64,000 nucleotides of DNA from Diploscapter coronatus (taxonomy: Eukaryota; Nematoda; Chromadorea; Rhabditida; Rhabditidae): positions 21,281,249-21,345,248 of the forward strand of contig OZ038423.1 in the NCBI GenBank assembly GCA_964036155.1, written 5' to 3'. The number at the start of each line of letters is the position of its first letter. Within the stretch, counting starts at the first letter, position 1. The notes under the pieces were generated by a model. That model had not been told where the DNA came from. It ran no database searches and saw only the letters and a program-made list of their open reading frames with translations. The translations under genes and the position numbers were made by a program. This document shows, in pieces, positions 12,301 through 22,763 of this stretch.

Positions 12301-13329
12301 ATCATCCAATAGGTTTTTTTTGTTGAAATTTTCTAATTAGGATTATCTAAATTTATGCTAATTTCATTATCACTACTCGAAATTAGTATGGAGAAAGATT
12401 ATTCCTTTTTCCTTTTTTTTAATTTCAAGAACTCATTGAATGACCCAGTTTTCTTTCTAGAAGTTACAGTGAAATTCGAGAATATTATGTGGAAAGGCCA
12501 GTTTTTTGCAGCATGACAAGGTGTACGTGTATCATACAATTTGGGTGAAGAAATAACATCTTTCGCACAAATTTCATCTGCTGCCATTTTTATTGTAGCT
12601 CGCAAATATCTTTCGTTTCGTCATCATTTCAGTTGAGGTGTTTTGTATCATAAGATTCGAGCATTGGACTGGGCAATTTTATATGGAATACTTTTAAATC
12701 CGAATTCAGTACTTCTTGCATAGCTCACCAATTTGTCGAATCTAGGTGAAAATTTCAATGATAAATTCGACAAGAGCCCCCAAGTTCAGCATTAATTCTT
12801 TTGAGAAAGCAAAAATCGATCCCAGTTCAATAGCGATTGTTGTAGTCTTAGAGTCTAGGTGGTTTTTGTTTTTGTTGTTTCTTTCTCTTCGTCATTTTGA
12901 GGCGCAATTCAGTCTCATTTCCTTTTTAGTTAATCATAGGATTTTTAGAGTTTTTATAAGAAGTACACACACTGAATACGCGGTGTTTGTTATGATTTTA
13001 GCCGAAAATCTGCCGGATTTATGGAATCTCTTAAATCCTTCGAAATCCGACGATTTTCTTGCTCATTTGCTCATGAGTGAGATTGCTCAATTCTTGACTT
13101 TCGTCTTTTAGATCGATTTCTCGCAGAAATGTTGGTTGTTAATTTGAAACATACAAAAAGAACTTTTGTTGTTGTCCTTCTTCATCGAATTAGTCATTGG
13201 TTTGCAGAGAAAATGGTTCAACTAGCCATTTCTGATATTTCTCGAGGTTTTCGATTTTCGTCGTTCGTTTTAGCAACTTGCTAAGAGTTTTCTAATTTTT
13301 CAAACTTCAGATTGAGGAGTAAGAACGCG
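9307..13329 (+). other. 4 kb gene-free region upstream of the BRI3-like gene
   Basis: No conserved protein was recognised. Two plus-strand pyrimidine-rich stretches occur (about 10050-10230 and 11020-11270), rich in CTTC, TTCC and TCTC runs; these create spurious open frames of low complexity. A TTCAG acceptor ends at 13310, 19 bases before the next ATG. Confidence 0.5.
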
Positions 13330-14624
13330 ATGTCTGAGAAAGGAGGCCCTCCCCCGATGTTCCCATCTGAAGGAGGAGAGTCGAGTTCGGCACAGACCCA
13401 CTCGGCTCCAACGCCGAATGCAGCTCCCTCGCATGTCGCCGACCCGCCCTACCCTGTTCTTGATCAGCAGCAGCCTCAGCCTGCACTCGTCTACAATGAA
13501 CCTCCTCCTTCCTATCAGGTACACTTTTAATTTTCGGTAAAGTTTTAACAATGAAAAACTCGTGACCAAAGTATCAATGATTGCTTTTGTTTTTTTTCAA
13601 GCTTGTGGAAGCAAGGAGAAACATTTCTTAGATTCTTTTAACAAAATTCCGAATCACTTGAAAGATGCAAGGTTTCATTTAAAGAAATCTGAACTGAAAA
13701 TTCTCATAAAGATATTTTGAGAATGCGATGGCGTTTCCGGCATATACTCAACCCGCGACGAACCCGACTTTCCCGCCCAAACCCAATCAGCCTCCGATCT
13801 ACTATCAACCTCCTACGATCAGTACGAATTTCAGAAAGCTAAAGAAGACTGCTAATTTGTCCAATTTTCAGCCCAGACGGTGCTGCCTCAGCCGCCCTCT
13901 CATCCGAATATTCTGCCCAACACTTCGGTCGTCGTCACTGTCCAGCATGGCATTCCTTGCAGATCATGCGTAAGCTCATTTTTCAAGACGAACACTATAA
14001 TATTGGTTTTAAACATCAGGAATATTAGCATTTTAATATTGTATCAGTCAGATTGAGTAAATGTAGATTAAAAAGATACGCAATAATTCGTTGTCGGAAG
14101 TACGCAGAGTGAAGCACAAATTAGTCGTCGATTTTAAATGCAATACTTCCTTCAGTATCTTTTCGACGTCTAATCTGCACTTTACACTGCATATTTTGTC
14201 GGCGCATTATCGCGAATTCGGATGGACACAATTTATTCCAGAATGCCGGTATGGTGATGAGAGAAACGGATATCTGCTGCGTGATTTGCCTCGTGCTGCT
14301 CGCCATCTTCACCTTCCCATTCGGACTTCTCTTCTTGTGTATGTTTTTCTGCTCATTAACATTTTTTATTCAATAATCCGCAACACCTTGAGTTTTATTT
14401 TAAAAAGGAACTTTACTCTCAGGTCAAGGTTTTGATCTTCAAAAGTTCAATTTTTAGAAGTTCTCTTTATAAAAGTCGAAAATGTAGTTTACTATAACTC
14501 TTCAGGATTATTCGAGTCCAAATATCTTAATTTTGAAATATGTTCGAAAAAAAAAAGCTTAATTTCAGGCTGTCTGCCGTGCACTGTGCAGAATCGATGC
14601 TCGAATTGCGGTCACATTGCCTAA
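13330..14624 (+). CDS. BRI3-like (brain protein I3) membrane protein
   Basis: Five exons: 13330-13518, 13722-13821, 13872-13969, 14242-14338, 14569-14624; 179 residues. The amino-terminal two thirds are rich in proline, glutamine and tyrosine, including a PPPSY motif of the kind bound by WW domains of HECT ligases. A CRSC pair at 126-129 comes next, then a hydrophobic segment (about 138-158) ending in a cysteine-rich turn, and a closing CSNCGHIA. That order, CxxC, membrane segment, CxxCG at the very end, matches vertebrate BRI3, a small lysosomal or endosomal membrane protein. The start has an acceptor 19 bases upstream. The acceptor before exon 2 (TTTTGAG) is weak, so that boundary is less sure. 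Function in nematodes is not established here. Confidence 0.8.
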
Positions 14625-15485
14625 ATCCGTCAATCAGCACTAATTTAGCTACTCGATTTGCCAATTCCATTTCTCCTGACTGTGTTCACAGAAAATTCAA
14701 TCTTGATTTGACATATTTTATGCATTTTTAATTCTTCAATTCTCACTATCATAGTATCTTTTTCTTTATTAGCTAGTCTTTTCTCTATTTCTAAGTTATT
14801 TAGAGCTCTTTTTCATCTTATATATCTAGAACTCAATATGAATTTATTCCGAATATACAAGTATTCAGATTTTTTCTTTTATCGATTTGATATGTAGAAG
14901 TAAGAGGCCTTTAAATCCATCAAACGGGATTATCTATATCTTCATTCATCTTGTACTTATCCACAATGTTTTATCCGTTTTAGCAGCTTAAAGAGATATA
15001 TCTGATCCGACTGCTGCAACTATTTTATCGCGAAATGATAAGGGTTTTCCATCAAATTTGATTTTTGAAATTATCATTTCGGTCCTGATTCACTCATTTC
15101 ACTTCATATCCTATCCCAAGTTATTTTTCTTTTTATCTGGTTTCTTTGTCAAATATATGACAAATGTTTCTTTGTCGTGCAGTATAAATAAAGAGTCGGC
15201 GTTTTAGAAAATATTTATTTTAATTTGCTGTCGCTAACCAACGAGATGATCTTTAATTGCATAGAGATTCTTATTTTTCTCCAGAATATCTTCTGAAATC
15301 GCATGAATCGTTTTTACAGGAAACGAAAAACATTACATTTGCATTTTGCCTCAAAGACTGCTATGTCTCGCTCGATTTTCACCCAGTGTCTACGCGCCAA
15401 GAGATTCATTTCAAATTGCCCCGTGTCACTTTTGTTTTCTTTTTCCTTTCTTCTATATTTTTCCTATTCTCCGTATTTTGTAGCG
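14625..15485 (+). other. spacer between the BRI3-like and SKP2 genes
   Basis: No coding sequence is supported. A likely poly(A) signal (AATAAA) lies at 15187-15192. A pyrimidine-rich run ending in TTTTGTAG at 15484 lies directly before the next start codon and is read as a trans-splice acceptor. Confidence 0.5.
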
Positions 15486-18411
15486 ATGTCGTACCGTGCC
15501 GGCAATAGCAGCACCAACAGCAACAAGTACATGCCCGTGTCGAAGTTCAATGCGCCCTCTACGACTCGCTCTGCCTCGTGGCGACAGGGACAGGCGTCGT
15601 TCCCCCAGTCAGTGAGAGGGCACAGACAGAGTCCTTCCGATGCATTCAATCGGAACGACCGAATGGAGGCCGGATTCAGTGGATCGTTGCAGGATCAGGA
15701 GAATGGTAGGAATATTTTGAAAATCGCTATACAGAAACGCGGGAACGAATTGAACTGAAGATTTACATTTATCTATCAACACATTTTTTCTGCTTTAGAG
15801 AAGTGCATGATTTCCTAAAAATCCGTTTTCTTTCAGTGCTGCGTCCCTTGTCGAATAGGAGTTGGAGCAGTGTCTACAATCAGAAAAATGACCTGGACGA
15901 CAGGATGGATGTGACTGAATCGGCTGAAGGAGAATGGTAATTTCTTACTTTTTTCTTGAAATAGAGAAGTATCTGTGAGCTGCGGCAAAAATTAAAAATG
16001 AAAGAAAATATTCCAATTCCAGGAAACTGATGCACGAGAAGCCGAACATCGTGACGACCTTCCGGACGCCTGGACTGAAATTCCGTCGTCGTACCAGCAT
16101 TAACCCTCCTGTTGGTTAGTAAAATTTAGCTTTATCCAAAATTATACTTGAAATTTCCGATTACTTCAACACACTGCCCGACGAAGTTGTAGCGCACGTT
16201 TTCACATTCCTACCCAAGAAGGACCTCTGCAGGACGATGGGCGTGTCCCGCAGATTCAATCGGATCGGGTAGGAATAAGGGAGTCGAAAAATTTTCCTTC
16301 TTCATTTTCACAAAGACAATTAATTCGGTTCTTACAGAATGACATTACATATGGCATTTAGTATTCGAAGATTTTTATTATTTTTCAGACTGCTACAAAC
16401 CTGGCGTTCCGTAGATTTGGGAAACCGGACGATCGACGAAGATGCTCTCGTCAACATTCTCAAGAGAAACGTGACCGTGCTCAGAATGGCTGATACTAAC
16501 GTTAGAAAGATTTTCTTTATTTTGAAACAGCAAAATTAGTTTCAGGTGATCCCCGGCAGCCCAACTATTCTGTTGAATCTGGTCGAGCTTCGCCTCACTC
16601 ACTTGGATTTGAGGTTTGGAAATCATTATTTCGAAAGAAAATACTCGTGATCGAAGATATTTCTGAAACACAATTCGCGATTTTGTTGCAAACTCCAACT
16701 TTTCTCTCAACCTAATACTTTTCATTGAATTTCTTTCAGCCGAACCACTTTCTCCAACCCTTCTATGCTCGTTGCCATTCTGTCCAAATGCAAGAGATTG
16801 CAGGTAAGACTTTGAATGTGAATAAAGTAAGTTGAAGAGGGATTTTGAAAAAAAAAACATCGAGTTCTTCGTAAGTTCTCCACCTGAAAATTTCAGTCTT
16901 ACGAATAGTGTAGTGAGAAAATATCCTATCGTACGCTTCCTAAATCGAGTGTCAAAGAATTCTGGTCGCCAAATAAAAATAAGAGATTGTCAAGGTTTCT
17001 TGGCAAAAATCATCAGCCTGCTTGTCATTTCCTATCGAAAATATTTTAATTCTTGCATTTTAAAGGACTAATAAAGAAGAAACACAAGTTTTCAGTGTTT
17101 GTCCCTCGAGAATCAGAACATCAACGACACGATCTGCTACGCGATTGCACAAAATCCCTCCCTCACTCATCTCGACTTGTCTTTGACGAGGGGACTCCAG
17201 CAGACTGGCACTCACTACGTCTGTCAAGGATGTCAGAGGTAAGACAGAAATGATTGGAAATAATGAATTAGGGAGCCAATTGAAAAAAAACAAATTTTAT
17301 TACACCATTTCCTTGTTCTGTTATTTTGTCGAAAGAGAAATTGTACAATTTATCTATAAAATATAAACACCTTCAAATTGCTTATTCTTTCAGATTGGAA
17401 GAACTGAATCTGTCGTGGTGCGGAGTGAACAGCAGCATCATGCAAGTGCTCGTTGCCATGCTGCCCTACACGATGCGCCACCTCAACATGGCTGGAGTCA
17501 TCAGCAAAGAGGCATACACTCCACAGGGCTGGTCTTATGAAGTTTACAACAAAAAATTCTACCGAGCTATTTTTTTCCAAAATTCATGCAGTTTTCCATA
17601 TCCCGTTGAACAGAATAATTTCCCATCTTGCGAAATTTCAGGATTGTTTGAAAATCCTAGATGAACAGTAGCTCTTTCAGACATTGAGCGTCTGACGATG
17701 TCGTGCCCGAACCTGTTCTCTCTTGATCTATCGGACAACACAGCCCTCAACGATGCGGGTCTGCGTTGCATCATGACCAACCTCATCTGCCTCAGGGAGC
17801 TCTCCCTCAATCGATGCTACAACGTCCCACCTATGCTCTATTTGCGAGTCTTCAAAAATCATATTTATTTCGAAGATTTATTTGATAATTACTAAATGAT
17901 GAAATACAACTGAATGACTGAATATGCAAGTGATGATTAGAGGTAGTGAAATGTGTGGGAGTAGTAGTAAATGGTCTAAGAAAGCATGGTTCCATTATTT
18001 TTTCTTAAAGAAGGAACCATTTGTAATTTCAGGAACTGTGGCTATCTTCGATCGTTGAATGTGATCGGCTGCACTGCAGAGCAAGGAGAAATCGTATTGA
18101 AGGATGCGCTCAGACAGACTAAGGTATGGATATAAATTTCTAAATTTCTAGAAAAGTTGTTCATCAAAGATAAAATGAAATTCAAAAAGGTTTGAAAGAA
18201 ATTCCAATTCATACGTCAGGGTTTTGATCGTTTTATACCTGTTGATTTTCTAGCAGAATGGGGTTGTCAAATTATCATTGACACATTCCATAATTTCTAA
18301 GATCCTGTTAGAAAATGTTATTTCCAGGTGAACAGCTCCCCATTCAATTTCACAGCCAAACCGACCCCTCCGCCTGCAGTGACAAGCATCTGGGGCAGAT
18401 CTACTAAATAA
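15486..18411 (+). CDS. SKP2-type F-box and leucine-rich-repeat protein
   Basis: Twelve exons: 15486-15705, 15837-15936, 16023-16090, 16130-16268, 16389-16500, 16546-16613, 16740-16803, 17096-17238, 17394-17527, 17681-17843, 18033-18123, 18328-18411; 461 residues. A basic, serine-rich amino terminus is followed by an F-box (about 138-178, with LPDEVV and a FLPKKDL stretch) and then leucine-rich repeats such as LEELNLSWCG and LFSLDLSDN, ending in an INCS-like tail, as in human SKP2. F-box proteins link substrates to SKP1-CUL1 ubiquitin ligases; SKP2 targets CDK inhibitors. Three junctions are unusual: the F-box intron (16091-16129) would be 39 bases, and the introns at 17528 and 17844 need GC donors to stay in frame. 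The poly(A) hexamer AATAAA overlaps the stop codon. Confidence 0.88.
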
Positions 18412-19443
18412 ACATGAACAAACGGAGAGTGATAAGGAAGAAGATGATATTAGTGAAGTTCAAACGATAATCACACTCTTCTTCATAAAATAATTTGATT
18501 GCAAACCTGATCACTGTTCAATCTCTAAATAATCCATTCTCCTCTAAATGATATTTATTCCGACTTTAGCAAATCTAATCTTAGATGAAAATCTGAAAAA
18601 TGTAAGTGGCCGAGGTTCTTTTCTTTGAAATCAAAAAATCTTTAAATTGCTACCCTTTCGTTGGTTAATTTCTCTAAACTATTTATTCATTTCGCTTAGT
18701 CGGGTCATAATCACATAAAATTTAAGTAATGGAGATTTTGAGGACACTGAGAAATTTATGTTTATTTTTATTTTTGATCAAATTTCAGATAAATTTCTCC
18801 AGTCTTATTCTAAATCTTCAAGCTTTTGATCTCTTTTTCAATTGGTAAACGTGTTGATTGAATTTTATCAGACGAAAGGATTTTTGGATAGCGTTGGTAA
18901 ACTTTGAATAAAATATCTTTTATGAAAATGCTTGAAATGTTTGCAAATTAAAACAAGAGCTTCAAGCTTTGAAGTGCATGGACTCACTCACTTTTACCTT
19001 ATTTTTATCTGGTTTCTGTTGCAATGTTTTGGATAATTTCCTCAAACTTGAGCAAAACATTTTTTCATCAAATATTTATTTTAGCTGAAGGTCATCACGA
19101 AATGAGACTAAAAAGATGAGAATTACGCTGGGTAATCAACTTTATCGAGAATAGAAGAAAGAAGATAGATAAAGAACAACCAACATAACTTACTAATAAA
19201 ATAAAATAGATAAAAGAAAACAAAAACATCAAAAATAGGTGTAGAAACTACGAAGCGAATGATAAAGATTTTTTTTTTAAATTGATAAATAACTAGAGTG
19301 ATAGAAATCAAAGATACAAAAGATGAATCTTTATGTATCAGAGATATCAAATCACTCGAGAGAATGGGGAAGTAGAGAAAAGGGGAAGAGAGCTGAAACT
19401 CGATGTGCAGCTTTCTCTGAACTGCCAGACTAGGCCGATCAGC
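18412..19443. other. convergent 3' spacer between SKP2 and cyclophilin
   Basis: The SKP2-like gene (+) and the cyclophilin gene (-) converge on this AT-rich kilobase. No coding sequence, tRNA or clear repeat was recognised. It presumably holds both 3' untranslated regions. Confidence 0.5.
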
Positions 19444-20955
19444 TTAGCTCAACTGTCCACAGTCGGCAACGACGACGGGGGCAGAAGTCTTGCCGCTCTG
19501 AAAAATTAAATCAATTTGGTAGAATTTTTAATCAAATGTCTTCTTTGGCAAATTCGAAAGAACGAATAAAACTTCGATCTTTAATTTGATGAGTTTTGAA
19601 ATGAAGGCGTGTCTTCCCTTTAGAATCACCTATTTATCCTCAGATATTGAATTTCATTGAGTCGTTCTCCGACTTACCTCGGATCCGACGCCCTCGACGT
19701 TCTTGACGACGTCCATGCCCTCGATGACCTTGCCGAAGACCACGTGCTTGCCGTTCAGCCACTCGGTCTTCACCGTGCACAGGAAGAACTGAGAGCCGTT
19801 CGTGTTAGGGCCTGCAAATATTTACTAAATTTATGGCTTTATGACGCTTAAACTTCTTTGGATATTTGAAAGTCGCTAGGAATGACTCAAAATCAGCTCC
19901 AAAGATCTCGTTTTTTCTTACCAGCATTTGCCATGGAGAGAACTCCGGGGCCGGTGTGCTTCTCCTTGAAGTTCTCGTCAGCGAACTGAAATGCAGTCAT
20001 TATTGCTTTGAAGACTTTACTTCTTCATATACAAGCAAGCATGAATTTTGGATTTTTAGAATCACAAGGGGAGAAAAAGCCGATTATCCCAGTTTCAAAA
20101 CATCAATATTCTCCCACAGCAAGTTCTATTCTCTTACCTTCTCGCCGTAGATGGACTCTCCGCCGGTGCCGTTTCCATTCGTGAAATCTCCGCCCTGACA
20201 CATGAAGTTCGGGATCACACGATGGAATTTGCTGCCCTGGAGATAAGATTCTTCATTTTAGAAAAATGAATAGGCATTTTAAAACGGATCTAGACATTCG
20301 AAATTTGGACATGTTTGGTGTTTGAACTTTTTATGTTTTCCATTTTAAAAATTGACAAGTCTGATCGGAATACATCTATTACAAGTTCTTTCGTAATTGC
20401 TGGCTCATCACTGAAAGTTTGGACTCACCTTGAAGTGGAGAGGTTTGCCCTTCTTGCCCACTCCCTTCTCTCCAGTGCACAGGGCGCGGAAGTTCTCGGC
20501 GGTCTTCGGCACGATGTCGGAATACAGCTGAATTGAATGGATCACTAGAGAAAACTATCTTTATTCGGCTACAATCTGGTATTATTGTGCTCGCCGCTAG
20601 AAAGAGTGCGCTCCAATGAGAAATGGATGCCACTCCTCCTTTCGCCCATTATTGGGGAGAAAGAAGAAGGGCAAGTTCCTTTTGCATTGGAGCGCGATCT
20701 TTCCAGCGCTGAATTCTAGCGGCGATCACGATAGTGCTACATTTAAGGGCTCGTTCAAACTTAGTTGAAAAATGCAACTAAGTCCGATCGCACCCAAGAC
20801 GAAGCTATTGGGGCAGAGGGGGAGATGGAAAATGAGCTTCTTTTTCAAAAGACGGAATCCGGCCTGTAAGTTTTTATTTCTCTTACCTCCATGACGATTC
20901 GGCCGGAAGCCTTGCCTCCAATCGTGATGTCGAAGAACACCTGCGGGCGACCCAT
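19444..20955 (-). CDS. cyn: cyclophilin A-type peptidyl-prolyl isomerase
   Basis: Six exons, in transcript order: 20955-20887, 20527-20429, 20236-20138, 19985-19922, 19811-19678, 19497-19444; 172 residues. The whole protein is one cyclophilin domain with the usual active-site blocks: [17 protein letters not shown] and the tryptophan/histidine stretch [11 protein letters not shown]. It carries the extra loop KGVGKKGKP after CTGE that marks the divergent cyclophilins of nematodes and plants. No signal peptide is present, so it should be cytosolic. The codons are strongly biased to C-ending forms, which fits high expression. A TTTTCAG acceptor lies about 20 bases before the ATG on the minus strand. 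Intron 1 contains two palindromic repeats. Which Caenorhabditis cyn gene is the orthologue cannot be decided by eye. Confidence 0.96.
20580..20738. repeat. palindromic element (MITE-like) in cyclophilin intron 1
   Basis: A 150-160 base palindrome. CTCGCCGCTAGAA near 20590 answers TTCTAGCGGCGA near 20713, and GCGCTCCAATG near 20609 answers CATTGGAGCGC near 20684. It is GC-richer than the intron around it and has no coding sequence. The flanks do not show a certain target duplication. Confidence 0.7.
20748..20798. repeat. compact hairpin related to the 41065 element
   Basis: GGGCTCGTTCAAACTTAGTT at 20748 pairs, with some mismatches, with AACTAAGTCCGATCGCACCC that follows after a few bases. The arm resembles the ends of the element at 41065-41203 (GGGCCCGTTCAGAATTAGTT), so the two are likely members of one terminal-inverted-repeat family. 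Confidence 0.5.
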
Positions 20956-22690
20956 TTTGCACACGAGTTAACTACTGAAAATGGCACATTTTAGGCCAAA
21001 ATATTGATTTGGAAAAGAACACGGCGAAAACGGTGATATTTGCGAGAAAAAATGACTCAATTTGAAGAGGACAAGAAGGGTAAAAAGATAGAAACTCGGC
21101 GAAACTCAAACATAAAAATTCGATATTTCGGATCGAATTTTGGGATTTTGAATGTCGAAAAGGTGGGCAGAGAGGGAAGGGGGCATTTCAAATAATGCAA
21201 GTGGCGGGAGGGAACAGAGATAGAGAGTAAGAAAAGGGAGGAGACGCAGAGAAGAGGAGCAGAGGGCCATACACCGCTGGCCAACAGAGAGTGAAAGAGC
21301 GAGGGAAAATGGGAGTAAACAAGCAGAATTTCTAGAAATAGCGGGCGAATTGGAGAGGACTCTAACGATAAAGAAGGGAAAAGTAGATGAGAATCAGGGC
21401 CATTCATTTTTCTGGTCTTTTCTACCTTCGCGAACAGTCCTTGTCTGTCTCTGCACAGACACTGATTGCCTGACTGTGACTCGCTGCCTACCCTGCCTTG
21501 GCCAGGACTATGCGCTGTGCTGCGTCAATGTCACAACAAACTTTGAAGATTTTGAAATGGCGAAAAAATTACGAAAGGAAATTTTTAAAATTTTAGGAAA
21601 GTTCGAAGGCTGATCGTTTGGAAGGTTTGGCAATGGAGCATGTTTTGACGCGAAGGCAAGATAACGTTAGGAAGAGAAAACAAGTTTTTTTTCACTCTCG
21701 CACTCGGTACTGTAATTTTTGATGTCAAAAATGAGAATAAATCGACAGGAAACGAATGATTTTGTCTCTTTGAGCAGCTTATGTCAGTCGCTAAGCGACT
21801 GAAACGGCTTGAATAAGAGGAGGATTAGAGAGGGAATATTCACAAGGAATAGATGGATGGATAACTGGAGCAGATAATGACGAGAAGAGAGTGGTCAAAA
21901 GAGTGACTGGTGAAACCGAGAAACCTTGTAAACAAATGGGAGGGAGGCCTTGCTGATTATGAAAGGTGATAGATTGTGAGAAGAGATGGAAAACAATGAA
22001 CAAGTTTCACTGTCTTTGTGAAATATTCGGTCAAAAAATCGATTCGGAAAGCTTCGCAGTCATAATTCTAAATTTCAATTTATCTCACTTGTGATCAATA
22101 GTAAAGCAACTTCGAGATCAAAAAGCGGTTATTTTGAACAAAATTCGTCGATTAGTAAGTAGTGAATAAAGCGAGTGGCGAAATCGAACGAGTCCGCAGG
22201 GTCTTGTTTTGATCAATTTTCAACGGCCAACACTTCACATCGATTTGATAAGGGATTGTTTTTTATCAATGGAAAGAGGAAGAGAAGAAGACCTTTCCAT
22301 GAAATGATAAAATGTGCATTTTATGATGTCGCGAATTCGGGGCATTTCAAATGAATTCTTAGGAAGAGTTAGGAATGAGATTGAAGCATCAGGGGAAGAG
22401 AAGCTAGAAGATTCGATGATTCAATTTATTCTTACCCTCATTTTATCACGCTCTATGCGTGACAATATTGGTTTTGAGTCTTTGAAATAAAATGAGAGTT
22501 CGAAATGCATATTATAAGGGCATCAAATTCTCTAATCCAGTATTTTGAATGAAACGAGATGAAAATTTTAGAAACTCAGGCTGAAATCGAATATCGGAAA
22601 GACTTGAGTGCTAAAATTTGATTAAATTGAAACGAAATCAGCTTTCCGTCTCGTCTCTGATCGGAATATAAATTTTCGAACATTTCTGAC

Positions 22691-22763
22691 CAGGATTTTG
22701 CGCTAGTGCCCGTACTCACGGATCAGGTACGGGTAAGAAATTTTGTACCCGTTCAAAATCCTG
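22691..22763. repeat. nested inverted-repeat hairpin
   Basis: CAGGATTTTG at 22691 answers CAAAATCCTG at 22754, and inside it CCCGTAC answers GTACGGG, with a further GTACCCG. The result is a 73-base structure with competing stems. It may be a small repeat or an RNA element; nothing here shows that it is transcribed. Confidence 0.45.

Noticed and set aside
16115..16129. 15-base GT-AG intron in the SKP2 F-box region
   Set aside because: The phase fits but the length is far below any spliceable intron.
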